DNA of 64,000 bases from Acidobacteriota bacterium (GTDB lineage: Bacteria; Acidobacteriota; Thermoanaerobaculia; Multivoradales; Multivoraceae), in NCBI GenBank assembly GCA_026707545.1, contig JAPOWR010000001.1, positions 1,455,778 through 1,519,777 on the forward strand, given 5' to 3'. The first letter of the stretch is position 1, and each line of letters starts with the position of its first letter. The notes below the pieces were generated by a model. It did no database searches. It saw nothing but the letters and a program-made list of their open reading frames with translations, and was not told where the DNA came from. Positions 43,385-53,525 of this stretch are shown here, piece by piece. Made by a program: the position numbers and the translations under genes.

Positions 43385-45193
43385 TCAGCCCATCTCCTCG
43401 ACCAGCCTGGTCAGTTCGTCGCTCATCGGCTCCACCGGTACCTCCTCCACGACCATCTCCCCGTCGGCGCCCTTGGCGACCCGGACGATCACCTTGCCGA
43501 AGTGTTCGTCCTTCTGCGGATAGTCGTCCCGGAACTGCGCGCCGCGGCTTTCGCGCCGCATCAGACCGGCACGGGCGACCGCTTCGGATACGACCAGCAG
43601 AGGGTGCAGGTCGAGCGCCGTGTGCCAGCCCGGGTTGTACTCGCGGTTGCCGGGTGCGGACACAGCCCTGGCCCGTTCGGAGAGCCGGCCAATCTCTTCG
43701 ATCGCCTCCTCGAGTTCCGACTCGATTCGGACGATGCCGACCTTCTCCTGCATCAGGTCCTGGAGTTCGTGCTGGATCTGGTACGGCCCTTCGCCGCCTT
43801 CCCGTTCGAGCGGCTCAAGAGCTTCCATCATCCCCGTATCGACCGCTCCCTCGTCGAGCCGGACGTCGCCCTGTTCGCTGGCGAATGCCGCCGCGTACTC
43901 ACCCGCCCGCTTGCCGAAGACGAGCAGGTCGGAGAGTGAGTTGCCGCCCAACCGGTTGGCGCCGTGGAGCCCCGCGGCGCATTCGCCCGCGGCGTAGAGG
44001 CCGGGGACGGACGACATCTGGCTCTCGGCATCGACCCGAACACCGCCCATCACGTAGTGCGTCGTCGGCCCAACTTCCATCCTCTCCTTCGTGATGTCGA
44101 GACCCGCCAGTTCCTTGAACTGGTGGTACATCGACGGCAGCTTCTTCCTGATGTGCTCCTCGGAGTTGCTGATCTTCTCCTTGATCCAGGCGATGTCCAG
44201 GTACACGCCGCCGTGCGGCGACCCCTTGCCGGCCTTGATCTGGTTCACGATGCAGCGGGCGACGTGGTCCCGCGTCAGCAGCTCCGGCGGACGGCGTGCG
44301 TCGCGGTCGCCGACGACGTAGCGCCAGCCCTCCTCGGCGCTGTCCGCGGTCTGATCCTTGTAGAGAGCCGGGATCTCGTCGAACAGGAACCGTTCACCGT
44401 CCGAGTTCAGGAGGATCCCGCCCTCGCCGCGCACGCCCTCGGTGACCAGGATGCCGCGCACGCTCGGAGGCCAGACCATGCCCGTCGGGTGGAACTGGAC
44501 GAACTCCATGTCGATCAGATCGGCGCCGGCGTCGTAGGCCAGCGTGTGGCCGTCGCCGGTGTACTCCCAACTGTTGCTCGTGATCTTGAAGGCACGGCCG
44601 ATGCCGCCGGTGGCCAGCACGACCGACTTCGCCCGGTACACCCGGAACCGGCCGCGCTCCCGGTCGTAGGCGAGGGCCCCGGACACCCGGCCGTCGTCCA
44701 GCAGCAGCCGGAAGACCGTGTACTCCATGTGGAAGTCGATGCCGCGGTGGATGCCGTGATCCTGCAGGGTCCGGATCATCTCGAGCCCCGTCCTGTCGCC
44801 GACGTGAGCCAGGCGCGGATAGCGGTGACCGCCGAAGTTCCGCTGCAGGATGCGCCCGTCCTTCGTCCGGTCGAACAGGGCACCCCAGGCCTCGAGTTCC
44901 AGCGCCCGCGCCGGCGCTTCCTTCGCGTGGATCTCCGCCATCTTCGGGTTGCTCAGGTACTGGCCGCCGCGAAGGGTGTCCGTGACGTGGACCTTCCAAT
45001 CGTCGCGTTCGTCCACGTTGCCGATCGCGGCCGCCATGCCGCCTTCGGCCATCACCGTGTGGGCCTTGCCGAGCAGGGACTTGCAGATCACGCCGCAGGA
45101 CGCGCCCTTGGCCGACGCTTCGATCGCGGCGCGCAGCCCGGCGCCGCCCGCGCCGACCACCAGCACGTCGTAATCGTAGGGTGTCTGCTCCAT
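43385..45193 (-). CDS. sdhA: Succinate dehydrogenase/fumarate reductase flavoprotein subunit
   Basis: 602 residues from ATG at 45193, sharing bases with the stop of the membrane subunit gene. FAD-binding 'YDVLVVGAGGAGLRAAIEASAKGASCGVICKSLLGKAHTVMAEGGMAAAIGN', in which the His of 'KAHTV' is the expected covalent FAD ligand; active-site 'EFVQFHPTGMVWPPSVRGILVTEGVRGEGGILLNSDGERF' and 'YVMGGVRVDAESQMSSVPGLYAAGECAAGLHGANRLGGNSLSDLLVFG'. Oxidises succinate in the TCA cycle. Confidence 0.96.
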   Translation of the reverse strand: MEQTPYDYDVLVVGAGGAGLRAAIEASAKGASCGVICKSLLGKAHTVMAEGGMAAAIGNVDERDDWKVHVTDTLRGGQYLSNPKMAEIHAKEAPARALELEAWGALFDRTKDGRILQRNFGGHRYPRLAHVGDRTGLEMIRTLQDHGIHRGIDFHMEYTVFRLLLDDGRVSGALAYDRERGRFRVYRAKSVVLATGGIGRAFKITSNSWEYTGDGHTLAYDAGADLIDMEFVQFHPTGMVWPPSVRGILVTEGVRGEGGILLNSDGERFLFDEIPALYKDQTADSAEEGWRYVVGDRDARRPPELLTRDHVARCIVNQIKAGKGSPHGGVYLDIAWIKEKISNSEEHIRKKLPSMYHQFKELAGLDITKERMEVGPTTHYVMGGVRVDAESQMSSVPGLYAAGECAAGLHGANRLGGNSLSDLLVFGKRAGEYAAAFASEQGDVRLDEGAVDTGMMEALEPLEREGGEGPYQIQHELQDLMQEKVGIVRIESELEEAIEEIGRLSERARAVSAPGNREYNPGWHTALDLHPLLVVSEAVARAGLMRRESRGAQFRDDYPQKDEHFGKVIVRVAKGADGEMVVEEVPVEPMSDELTRLVEEMG

Positions 45194-45993
45194 CAGACGA
45201 GCCTGAAGTCCGTCCAGACGCCCATCGAACAGAGCCGGACATAGATGTCGGAGAAGGTGACCCAGATCAGGCTGAACCAGGCCCAGGCCATGTGCCGGCG
45301 GTTCAGGCAGGAGACGCAGCGGTAGCAGGCGCTCTGGAACGGCTTCCCCGCCATCACGTTGCGGAAGCCGCCGATCACGTGGCGCGTCGAGTGGCAGCCC
45401 AGGGCGTAGCCGCTCAGCAGCAGCCAGTTGATCAGGAGGACGAAGCTGCCGACGCCGATGCCGAAGGCATGGCCGCCGGACGCGGTCTCGAACACGAACC
45501 CCCGGTACACGTCGATCGGGAAGAACACGAAGATCCAGGCCATCATCGCGAACAGGAAGTAGCGGTGGATGTTCTGGACGATCAGCGGGAAGGAGTTCTC
45601 CCCCCGGTAGGCGTTCCGCGGCTCGCCGACCGCGCAGGCCGGCGGATCGGCCCAGAATGCCTTGTAGTACGCGCCCCGGTAGTAGTAGCAGGTGGCGCGG
45701 AATCCCAGCGGCAGGATCAGAATGAACAGCGCCGGCGACTGGGGAACGAAACTCGGCCACCAGTTCGGGAAGCCCTCGAACCAGGCATGGTGCGAGAGGC
45801 CGAAGACCTCGGGCGAGTACAGCGGCGACAGGTAGCCGCCCAAGTGGTAGTGATCGGCCTGAAGCGCCGCCCAGGTCGCGTAGACGCTTGCGAGACCGAG
45901 ACCCACGACAACGGCGCCTGGCTGCAGCCACCAGGCGTCCTGACGCTGCGTCTCACCGAACGATCGCCGCTTCAGCACGGCGGAGAAAGCCAT
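45193..45993 (-). CDS. Succinate dehydrogenase membrane anchor subunit, single large type
   Basis: 266 residues from ATG at 45993 (AGAGGA upstream); an earlier ATG at 46074 adds an unlikely extension. About five membrane helices with His residues ('GGYLSPLYSPEVF', 'NIHRYFLFAMMAWIFVFFPIDVYRGF', 'LLSGYALGCHSTRHVIGGF') that may hold heme b. The C-terminal part has a tight Cys group 'CYRCVSCLNRRHMAW', not usual for anchor subunits. First gene of the operon; with no separate sdhD, it is the whole anchor. Confidence 0.88.
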   Translation of the reverse strand: MAFSAVLKRRSFGETQRQDAWWLQPGAVVVGLGLASVYATWAALQADHYHLGGYLSPLYSPEVFGLSHHAWFEGFPNWWPSFVPQSPALFILILPLGFRATCYYYRGAYYKAFWADPPACAVGEPRNAYRGENSFPLIVQNIHRYFLFAMMAWIFVFFPIDVYRGFVFETASGGHAFGIGVGSFVLLINWLLLSGYALGCHSTRHVIGGFRNVMAGKPFQSACYRCVSCLNRRHMAWAWFSLIWVTFSDIYVRLCSMGVWTDFRLV

Positions 45994-46147
45994 CTCGGAT
46001 TCTGTCCTCTCTGGGTCGCTGGATGGAAGTGCGTGGGCGAGGGGCGCGGTCGGCCCGGCGGTGATCATAGCCACAAGTCGCGTCCTGATCGACCCTGGGA
46101 TCCACGCGTGGGCGGGGCCTGCCGCCTGTGATCGAATTGCGGTTCAA

Positions 46148-48175
46148 ATGACCCGCATCCTCGCCCTGTCCGCCGTTCTCGCGGCCACCGGCGCGCTGCC
46201 GGCGCAGGAGCTCGAGCAGCCCGATGGCGCCCGGGTCGTGCGCGCCTACTTCGACGATCGGCTGGTCGCCGCCAGAGCGGTCATGTCGCTCGATGCTCTC
46301 GAGTCGGAGTACGAGAAGGGCTACATCGTCCTGCGAGCCACCGACGAGGACATCGAAACCGCCCGCCAAGCCGGAATGCGGATCGTCGAAGACGACGAGT
46401 ACGTTTCCGTCGCGCTCCCCTCCGAGCCGCCAGCGGACGTCGTAGAAGGAACGATCGCGGGGTTCCCGTGCTATCGCACCGTGGAGCAAACCTACGAGAG
46501 TGCGCGGGCGATCACCCGTGCACACCCGAAACTCGCCTCCTGGAGATGGGCCGGAAGATCGTGGAAGAAAACGCGGAGGCACCCCGATGGCCACACCTTG
46601 TATGTGCTGCGCCTGACGAACTCGGAAACCCCGGGTCCGAAGCCGGCCCTCTTCATCACCGCAGCGCTCCACGCCCGGGAGTACACGACCGCCGAACTCG
46701 CCCTGCGCTTCGCCGAGCACCTTGTGGACTCCTACGAGACGGACGCCGACGTGCGCTGGCTACTGGACTACCAGGAAGTCCACATCATGATGCAGGCGAA
46801 TCCGGACGGGAGGAAACGCGCCGAGGAGGGTCTGCTCTGGCGCAAGAACCACAACACGCGCCACTGTCCCCATTCATGGGCAGGAGTCGACCTGAACCGC
46901 AACTTCGACTTCAAGTGGGGGGAGTCGGGCTCCAGCACCAACGAGTGCAGCACCGTGTACCGGGGCCTGTCGGCAGCCTCCGAGCCGGAGACGCAGGCGA
47001 TCCAGACCTACATGGCGAGGCTGTTCCCCGACGCTCGCGGACCCGGCGACTACGCTGCGACGTCAAGCCGCACATCGGGCGTCGTCCTCGACATTCACAG
47101 CCATGGGCGTCTCATCCTCTGGCCCTGGGGTCACGTACACGACCCGGCGCCCAACGGCACGGCGCTCCAGACCCTCGGCCGGAAGCTCGCGTACTTCAAC
47201 GGCTATACGCCGCTTCAAGCCGTCGGGTTCTACCCGACGAGCGGCACGACCGATGACTACGGGTACGGCGTGCTCGGCCGTGCCTCCTTTACTTACGAAC
47301 TGGGCACGACGTTCTTCCAGGGCTGCAGCCGATTCGAGAACTCGATTCTGGACGACAACCTGGAGTCCCTTATCTACGCCTTCAAGGTGGCACGGACGCC
47401 GTACCGAACCCCCGCCGGTCCAGATGTTCGCAACCTGAGTCTGAGCGGTGGCGCGTCGACGACCGGCGTCGCGGCCGGAACGGCCGTCACGCTGTCAGCG
47501 ACCTTCGACGACACCCGCTACGAGAACAGCAACGGCTTCGAACCGACGCAGAACATCGCGGCCGGCGAGTACTACGTCGACGCGCCGCCCTGGGCGCGGG
47601 GTAGCACTGCGAGGGCCATGTACGCGGCCGATCGCGACTTCGACAGCCGCACGGAGAACGCGGGTGCCACCATCGACACGACCGGTCTGAGCGCCGGTCA
47701 ACATAGTGTCTTCGTGCGGGCAAGAGACAGCGACAGCAACTGGGGCGCCGTCAGCGCGATCTTCCTGCAGGTTGCCGCCGCCCAGCCGCCGCCGACGGAA
47801 GACGAAGGGTCATGTGAGCCGGACCGGGAAACGCTCTGCCTTCAGGATTCACGTTACGCCGTGACCGTGGAGTGGAGAAAGCCGGACGGCGAAACCGGCG
47901 TGGCCGGTGTGGTGGCCGCCGCAAGAACGAACGACTCGGGGCTGCTCACCTTCTTCAGCCGGAACAACTGGGAGATCCTGGTCAAGGTGCTGGACGGCTG
48001 TGCCCTGAACGGTCACGTCTGGGTGTACGCCGCCTCGACGACGGACCTCGGCTACACGATCCGCGTCACGGACACGTTGACGGAGACGGTGAAGGAGTAC
48101 GAGAACGAACCGGGCGTGCCAGCGCCGACGATCACCGACGCGACCGCTTTCCCGGACGGCTGCCGCCCACCATAG
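46148..48175 (+). CDS. Secreted M14 zinc carboxypeptidase with C-terminal lineage-specific domain
   Basis: 675 residues, ATG 46148 chosen because a signal peptide (RILALSAVLAATGALPAQ) follows. Zinc ligands: His175-x-x-Glu178 in 'ALHAREYTTAE' and His in 'VVLDIHSHGRLILWPWG'; substrate Arg in 'GVDLNRNFDFKWGESG'; catalytic Glu in 'ASFTYELGTTFF'. Cleaves C-terminal residues from peptides, probably for nutrient uptake. Residues about 430-545 are a beta-sandwich linker. Residues 556-675 form a domain also present twice in the spondin protein at 54696-56537, with 'CEPDRETLCLQDSRYAVTVEW' and 'ILVKVLDGCALNGHVWVY'. Confidence 0.92.
   Translation: MTRILALSAVLAATGALPAQELEQPDGARVVRAYFDDRLVAARAVMSLDALESEYEKGYIVLRATDEDIETARQAGMRIVEDDEYVSVALPSEPPADVVEGTIAGFPCYRTVEQTYESARAITRAHPKLASWRWAGRSWKKTRRHPDGHTLYVLRLTNSETPGPKPALFITAALHAREYTTAELALRFAEHLVDSYETDADVRWLLDYQEVHIMMQANPDGRKRAEEGLLWRKNHNTRHCPHSWAGVDLNRNFDFKWGESGSSTNECSTVYRGLSAASEPETQAIQTYMARLFPDARGPGDYAATSSRTSGVVLDIHSHGRLILWPWGHVHDPAPNGTALQTLGRKLAYFNGYTPLQAVGFYPTSGTTDDYGYGVLGRASFTYELGTTFFQGCSRFENSILDDNLESLIYAFKVARTPYRTPAGPDVRNLSLSGGASTTGVAAGTAVTLSATFDDTRYENSNGFEPTQNIAAGEYYVDAPPWARGSTARAMYAADRDFDSRTENAGATIDTTGLSAGQHSVFVRARDSDSNWGAVSAIFLQVAAAQPPPTEDEGSCEPDRETLCLQDSRYAVTVEWRKPDGETGVAGVVAAARTNDSGLLTFFSRNNWEILVKVLDGCALNGHVWVYAASTTDLGYTIRVTDTLTETVKEYENEPGVPAPTITDATAFPDGCRPP
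47813..48172 (+). repeat. Copy 1 of the V-K-V-L-D-G domain (in M14 protein)
   Basis: Residues 556-675 of the carboxypeptidase. Shared layout with the two copies at 54705-55538: an opening Cys, a short 'x-L-C-L' Cys, an 'R/L-F/Y-x-V-x-V' strand, 'D-S-G-L' then aromatic block, 'E-I-L-V-K-V-L-D-G-C-A-L-N-G', 'W-V-Y', 'T-V-T-D' and a final 'T-A-F' before the end. Confidence 0.75.
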
Positions 48176-48200
48176 ACGCGGTCCGCTCGCGCCGCCCGAC

Positions 48201-48213
48201 AGCCGAACCGGCT
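48201..48213. terminator. Small hairpin between convergent M14 and MATE genes
   Basis: AGCCG at 48201-48205 and CGGCT at 48209-48213 with a 3-base loop, in the 37-base gap between two convergent genes and touching the MATE stop codon. No T-tract, so weak evidence. Confidence 0.25.
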
Positions 48214-49634
48214 CAGAGCGCCGGCGAGGAGCGGAGGTCGTCGATCTCGGACACGCTCGACGTTGCAACGCCTCCAGCCCGCTCCGCATCGAGCAGGGAG
48301 GCGCCGCGTTCAATCCAGGTCCGTCCTCGCACCCGGACGGCGAGCAGGCCCGCCAGCAACGCTACGTGGACGATGAAACAGCTCCAGGCACCGACCAGGC
48401 CCCAGTTCCGCGTGGCGAAGAAGACGAGCGGCACAAAGACGAGCCAGGCAACGCCGATGTTCACGACCATCGGGTAGGTCGTGTCGCCGGCGCCTCGAAG
48501 CGCGCCGGAGTAGATGTTGAACGGCAGTTCGAAGATCAGGCACAGCGTGGCGATCAGAAACAGCGGCCTGGCGTATGGCAGAAGCGCTGCGAGATCTCCC
48601 GCCTCCCGCGCGAACAACTGCATGAGCCACCCGGGGAACCCGACGTAGACGATGGCCATGATTGCCATCGCCCCGTAGCCCAACCACATCACGCGACGGA
48701 CGACGACGCGCACGTCGTCGAGCTGTCTGGCGCCCAGGCACTGCCCGACCAGCGTCGTGCAACCGACGGCCAGCGCGACGGCGAGCATGAAGGAAACGGA
48801 CCACGCGTGGATCACGGCGTTCGTCGCCGCCATCTCCGCGTCGCCCAGGTTCGCGACGAGGGCCGTGAAGACGCTGATTCCGCCCATCTCCATGAACACC
48901 TGGACGCCGATCGGCAGGCTGACGCGGAGCATCTGGCCGAGCAGGGCCGCCTCTGGCGGCCTGGGACGGGTCGCACCGTAGTCGCGCCCCATCTTCGTCG
49001 CGAGCACCCCGGCCAGCAGGCCGAGCGCGACTAGAAACTGGGCGATTACCGTACCGACCGCGGTGCCTGCGGCACCAAGCTCCGGGAATCCCCACACGCC
49101 GAAGATGAGCAGGTAGTTCAGCCCGCAGTTCAGGGCTAGCTGAATCAGCCCCGCGAACATGGGAACCTCGGTGCGACCGAGTCCACGATAGTAGTTCTCC
49201 GCGACGAGGAAGATCATCAGACCCACCGCGGCGCCCAGGCGCACCTCGGTGTAGTCCGTTGCGATCGCCTGGACTTCCGCCGACGCCCCCATCACGCGAA
49301 ACGCCCAGCCGGACAGCGGCGCCGCGAGCAGAACGACGACGCCCGCGCCGGCGGCCAGGTAGAGACCCTGCCAGAAGGCGACGCCGACCCGGTCCTTCCT
49401 GCCGGCGCCGAAGAACTGGGCGACGAACGTGTTCACGCCCTGCAGCAGGCCAACGAAGAAGCCGAGCAACCACCAGGAGATGATGGCGCCCAGGCCGACC
49501 CCGGCCAGGGCGACGACGCCCAGCCGACCGACCATCATCGCATCGATCAAGCCCATGGCCGTGTGGGTCATCTGCGTGATGACCACCGGTCCCGCCAGCG
49601 CCAAGATGCGCCGATAGGAGATGTCGATGTTCAT
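48213..49634 (-). CDS. MATE-family efflux transporter
   Basis: 473 residues, ATG at 49634. Twelve hydrophobic helices in two homologous halves; N-terminal 'PVVITQMTHTAMGLIDAMMVGRLGVVALAGVGLGAIISWWLLGFFVGLLQGVNTFVAQFFGAGR' is diagnostic. Exports drugs or metabolites with Na+ or H+ antiport. 23 bases after the DUF72 gene on the same strand; role specific to this site unknown. Confidence 0.93.
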   Translation of the reverse strand: MNIDISYRRILALAGPVVITQMTHTAMGLIDAMMVGRLGVVALAGVGLGAIISWWLLGFFVGLLQGVNTFVAQFFGAGRKDRVGVAFWQGLYLAAGAGVVVLLAAPLSGWAFRVMGASAEVQAIATDYTEVRLGAAVGLMIFLVAENYYRGLGRTEVPMFAGLIQLALNCGLNYLLIFGVWGFPELGAAGTAVGTVIAQFLVALGLLAGVLATKMGRDYGATRPRPPEAALLGQMLRVSLPIGVQVFMEMGGISVFTALVANLGDAEMAATNAVIHAWSVSFMLAVALAVGCTTLVGQCLGARQLDDVRVVVRRVMWLGYGAMAIMAIVYVGFPGWLMQLFAREAGDLAALLPYARPLFLIATLCLIFELPFNIYSGALRGAGDTTYPMVVNIGVAWLVFVPLVFFATRNWGLVGAWSCFIVHVALLAGLLAVRVRGRTWIERGASLLDAERAGGVATSSVSEIDDLRSSPAL

Positions 49635-49657
49635 GGCTCGTGTCTGTGTGAAATGGG

Positions 49658-50362
49658 TCAGGATTCAAGAAGGAGGGTTTCGAACTGCGCCGCCATGCGC
49701 GGTCCCGCCCCCTCGTCTTCGTGCTTGAAGAAGACGTAAGTCTCGCGCCAGGGTTGCCGCCGGATCCTGTCGGCCCAGGCGCGAAGCGCCGCTTCGTCGT
49801 AGTCCTCGCGGCGAAGCCGAAGATAGCCGAAGTCCGCGGTCGCCACCAGCGGCGCGTCATGGTCGCCTCCGGCGTCGGCGATGCAGAGCGAAGCGCCGGC
49901 GTCGGCAAGCAGTGCGAACACCTCGTCGTCGAACCAACTGGCATGGCGGAACTCGAACGCGGCGCGCATTCCGTCTGGTAACAGGCCGAGAAAACTCGCC
50001 AGCCGATCGATATCGCGACGGAGGTACGGCGGCAACTGGAACAGGAAGGGGCCGAGGCGTTCGCTGAGCACCTCCGCGGTGCGAAACAGGTAGTCGACCG
50101 AGTCCCCGGCATCCTTGAGTCGTTGCTGGTGCGTGATCCGCCGGGATGCCTTCAGCGCGAAGCGGAAGCCTTCGGGCACCGCGTCGCGCCAACGCTCCAG
50201 CAGATCCGTCTTCGGCATGCGGTAGAAGGTGTTGTTGATCTCCACCGAGCCGAGCCTGGAGGCATAGAACGAGAGCATGTCCGGCCGCTTCGTGCCGGCC
50301 GGATAGAACGGTCCCGCCCACGCCGGGTAGGAGAACCCACTGGTACCGGTGCGTACCCGCAC
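49658..50362 (-). CDS. DUF72 family protein
   Basis: 234 residues, GTG at 50362. TIM-barrel-like DUF72/YecE family: 'TGTSGFSYPAWAGPFYPAGTKRPDMLSFYASRLGSVEINNTFYRMP', 'GPFLFQLPPYLRRDIDRLASFL', 'AFEFRHASWFDDEVFALL', 'YLRLRREDYDEAALRAWADRI'. Function unknown. Lies 36 bases after rpoD on the same strand. Confidence 0.92.
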   Translation of the reverse strand: MRVRTGTSGFSYPAWAGPFYPAGTKRPDMLSFYASRLGSVEINNTFYRMPKTDLLERWRDAVPEGFRFALKASRRITHQQRLKDAGDSVDYLFRTAEVLSERLGPFLFQLPPYLRRDIDRLASFLGLLPDGMRAAFEFRHASWFDDEVFALLADAGASLCIADAGGDHDAPLVATADFGYLRLRREDYDEAALRAWADRIRRQPWRETYVFFKHEDEGAGPRMAAQFETLLLES

Positions 50363-50381
50363 TGCCTGAACGCGGTATCGA

Positions 50382-50395
50382 CCCGGTAAACCGGG
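50382..50395. terminator. CCCGGT/ACCGGG hairpin after rpoD
   Basis: CCCGG-TAAA-CCGGG at 50382-50395, 4 bases beyond the rpoD stop on the minus strand. Compact stem but no U-tract; may be an RNA 3'-end structure between rpoD and the DUF72 gene. Confidence 0.3.
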
Positions 50396-50398
50396 GAA

Positions 50399-52123
<1,725 letters not shown>

Positions 52124-52281
52124 GCTTCGTTCTCCGGAAAGTGTGTTTTCTCGCCCGAGCTTGCGCGTGTCTTTCTGGCGGGCCTCAACCTACAGACCAC
52201 CCCATCCGCTGGAGGAGCGTCTCAGCGGCTTGCGGACCGTAGGACAACCGACGACGCGCAAGTGTACCAGTATGAAGACGA

Positions 52282-52506
52282 TCAGCCACCCTGTGGTGTT
52301 TCGTTCCGCTCTCGCTCAGGGGCTGCGTTTCCGGTCGTCTCAACATCGGAGGGGCCCGTACTTCTTCCCCTTTTCCGGAGTGCCTGCCGAATCATGTACT
52401 CGATCTGCCCGTTGACGCTCCGGAGTTCCGACGCCGCGAGGCTCCGGATCTCCTCGTAGACCCGGACGTCCAGGCGCAGCAGGAATGCCTTGCGGGGAGC
52501 GGCCAC
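52282..52506 (-). CDS. Ribbon-helix-helix (Arc-type) DNA-binding protein
   Basis: 74 residues, GTG at 52506 with GGGGAGA 9 bases upstream. Residues 4-45 are an RHH domain: 'KAFLLRLDVRVYEEIRSLAASELRSVNGQIEYMIRQALRKRGR', with the beta-strand face K-A-F-L-L-R-L contacting DNA. The C-terminal 30 residues are polar and disordered-looking. It follows the SPFH gene by 18 bases; this pairing recurs in other bacteria. Likely represses its own operon through the palindrome at 53473-53493 (inference). Confidence 0.88.
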   Translation of the reverse strand: MAAPRKAFLLRLDVRVYEEIRSLAASELRSVNGQIEYMIRQALRKRGRSTGPSDVETTGNAAPERERNETPQGG

Positions 52507-52524
52507 CGAACCACGTCTCCCCGT

Positions 52525-53412
52525 TTACGGATAGAGCGTGCCGGTGTTCACGACCGGCTGGGTATGGCGGTCGCTGCACAGAACGGCGAGCAGGTTGCTG
52601 ACCATTGCCGCCTTGCGTTCGTCGTCGAGGTGGACCACGTTCTTCTCGCTCAGCATGTGAAGCGCCTGCTCCACCATTCCGACCGCGCCGTCGACGATCT
52701 GGGCCCGCGCAGCCACAACCGCCGCGGCCTGCTGGCGCTGCAGCATCGCTGCCGCGATTTCCGCGGCATAGGCGAGATGGCTGATCCGGGCTTCGATCAC
52801 GTCGACGCCGGCGGTGGCGAGCCGCTCCTGCACTTCGCCCCGCAGACGCTCCGAAATCTCGGCCGTGTGGTGCGACAGGGAGATCTCCCCCTCCTGGTGC
52901 GCGTCGTAGGGGTAACCGGTGGCCATGTTCCGTAGCGCCGCCTCGCTCTGCACCTGAACGTAGTCTTCGTAGTCGTCGACATTGAAGAGAGCCTCGGCGC
53001 TGTCCACCACCCGCCAGACGACGACGGCTCCGATCTCGATCGGGTTGCCCGCGTTGTCGTTCACCTTCAGCTTGCCGGTCTCGAAGTTCCGGGTTCGCAC
53101 CGACACGCGGCGCTTGGTCAGAAACGGGTTCGCCCAGCGAAGGCCGGTGTCGTAGACACTGCCCCGGTAGTCGCCGAACAGTTGCAGCACCTTCGCCTCG
53201 TTGGGGTGGACCATGAACAGCCCGAACATGAGGAAGACGAGAACGGGAATGGACACGGCGCAGAAGATGACGACTGGGATGACCTGCCAGATCCCGAAGA
53301 CGGCGGTCCCCGCAATCGCTAGAAGGATGAGGAGGATGAGCAGGCACAGCATGGTCAGGCCCGACCTGACCGAGAGGCGCTCCTCCCGGTGCTCTACCAT
53401 CTTGGTCTTCAT
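52525..53412 (-). CDS. SPFH/Band-7 domain membrane protein
   Basis: 295 residues, ATG at 53412 with AAGGAG 9 bases upstream. Two N-terminal membrane segments (residues about 18-40 and 43-68), then the prohibitin/stomatin domain ('[97 protein letters not shown]', '[34 protein letters not shown]') and a C-terminal '[29 protein letters not shown]' tail. Such proteins form oligomeric rafts at the inner membrane. No NfeD or protease partner is adjacent; the partner here is the RHH protein. Confidence 0.93.
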   Translation of the reverse strand: MKTKMVEHREERLSVRSGLTMLCLLILLILLAIAGTAVFGIWQVIPVVIFCAVSIPVLVFLMFGLFMVHPNEAKVLQLFGDYRGSVYDTGLRWANPFLTKRRVSVRTRNFETGKLKVNDNAGNPIEIGAVVVWRVVDSAEALFNVDDYEDYVQVQSEAALRNMATGYPYDAHQEGEISLSHHTAEISERLRGEVQERLATAGVDVIEARISHLAYAAEIAAAMLQRQQAAAVVAARAQIVDGAVGMVEQALHMLSEKNVVHLDDERKAAMVSNLLAVLCSDRHTQPVVNTGTLYP

Positions 53413-53435
53413 GAATGGTGACTCCTTAGGTCAAA

Positions 53436-53454
53436 CACGGCCCGAACGGCCGTG
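53436..53454. promoter_or_regulatory. Hairpin in the SPFH leader
   Basis: CACGGCC at 53436-53442 and GGCCGTG at 53448-53454 form a perfect 7-bp stem with a 5-base loop, 23 bases before the SPFH ATG and just upstream of its Shine-Dalgarno. Could influence mRNA stability or act as an attenuator. Confidence 0.4.
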
Positions 53455-53472
53455 AGGATGGTTGATATAAGG

Positions 53473-53493
53473 ATGATATCACTTACATATCAT
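53473..53493. promoter_or_regulatory. AT-rich palindrome, likely operator of the SPFH/RHH operon
   Basis: ATGATAT at 53473-53479 and ATATCAT at 53487-53493 with a 7-base spacer, in the divergent region between the SPFH gene and the kinase gene; a further GATAT half lies at 53464-53468. The sequence overlaps possible -10 elements of both directions (TATGAT on the minus strand). The AT-richness stands out in this GC-rich window. Confidence 0.5.
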
Positions 53494-53525
53494 ACTGCAA
53501 GCTCCTACTCCGGAAGCTTCCCTGC

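Noticed and set aside
52282..53412. RHH plus SPFH as a toxin-antitoxin module
   Set aside because: The partner is a stomatin-like membrane protein, not a small toxin; no toxin fold is seen.
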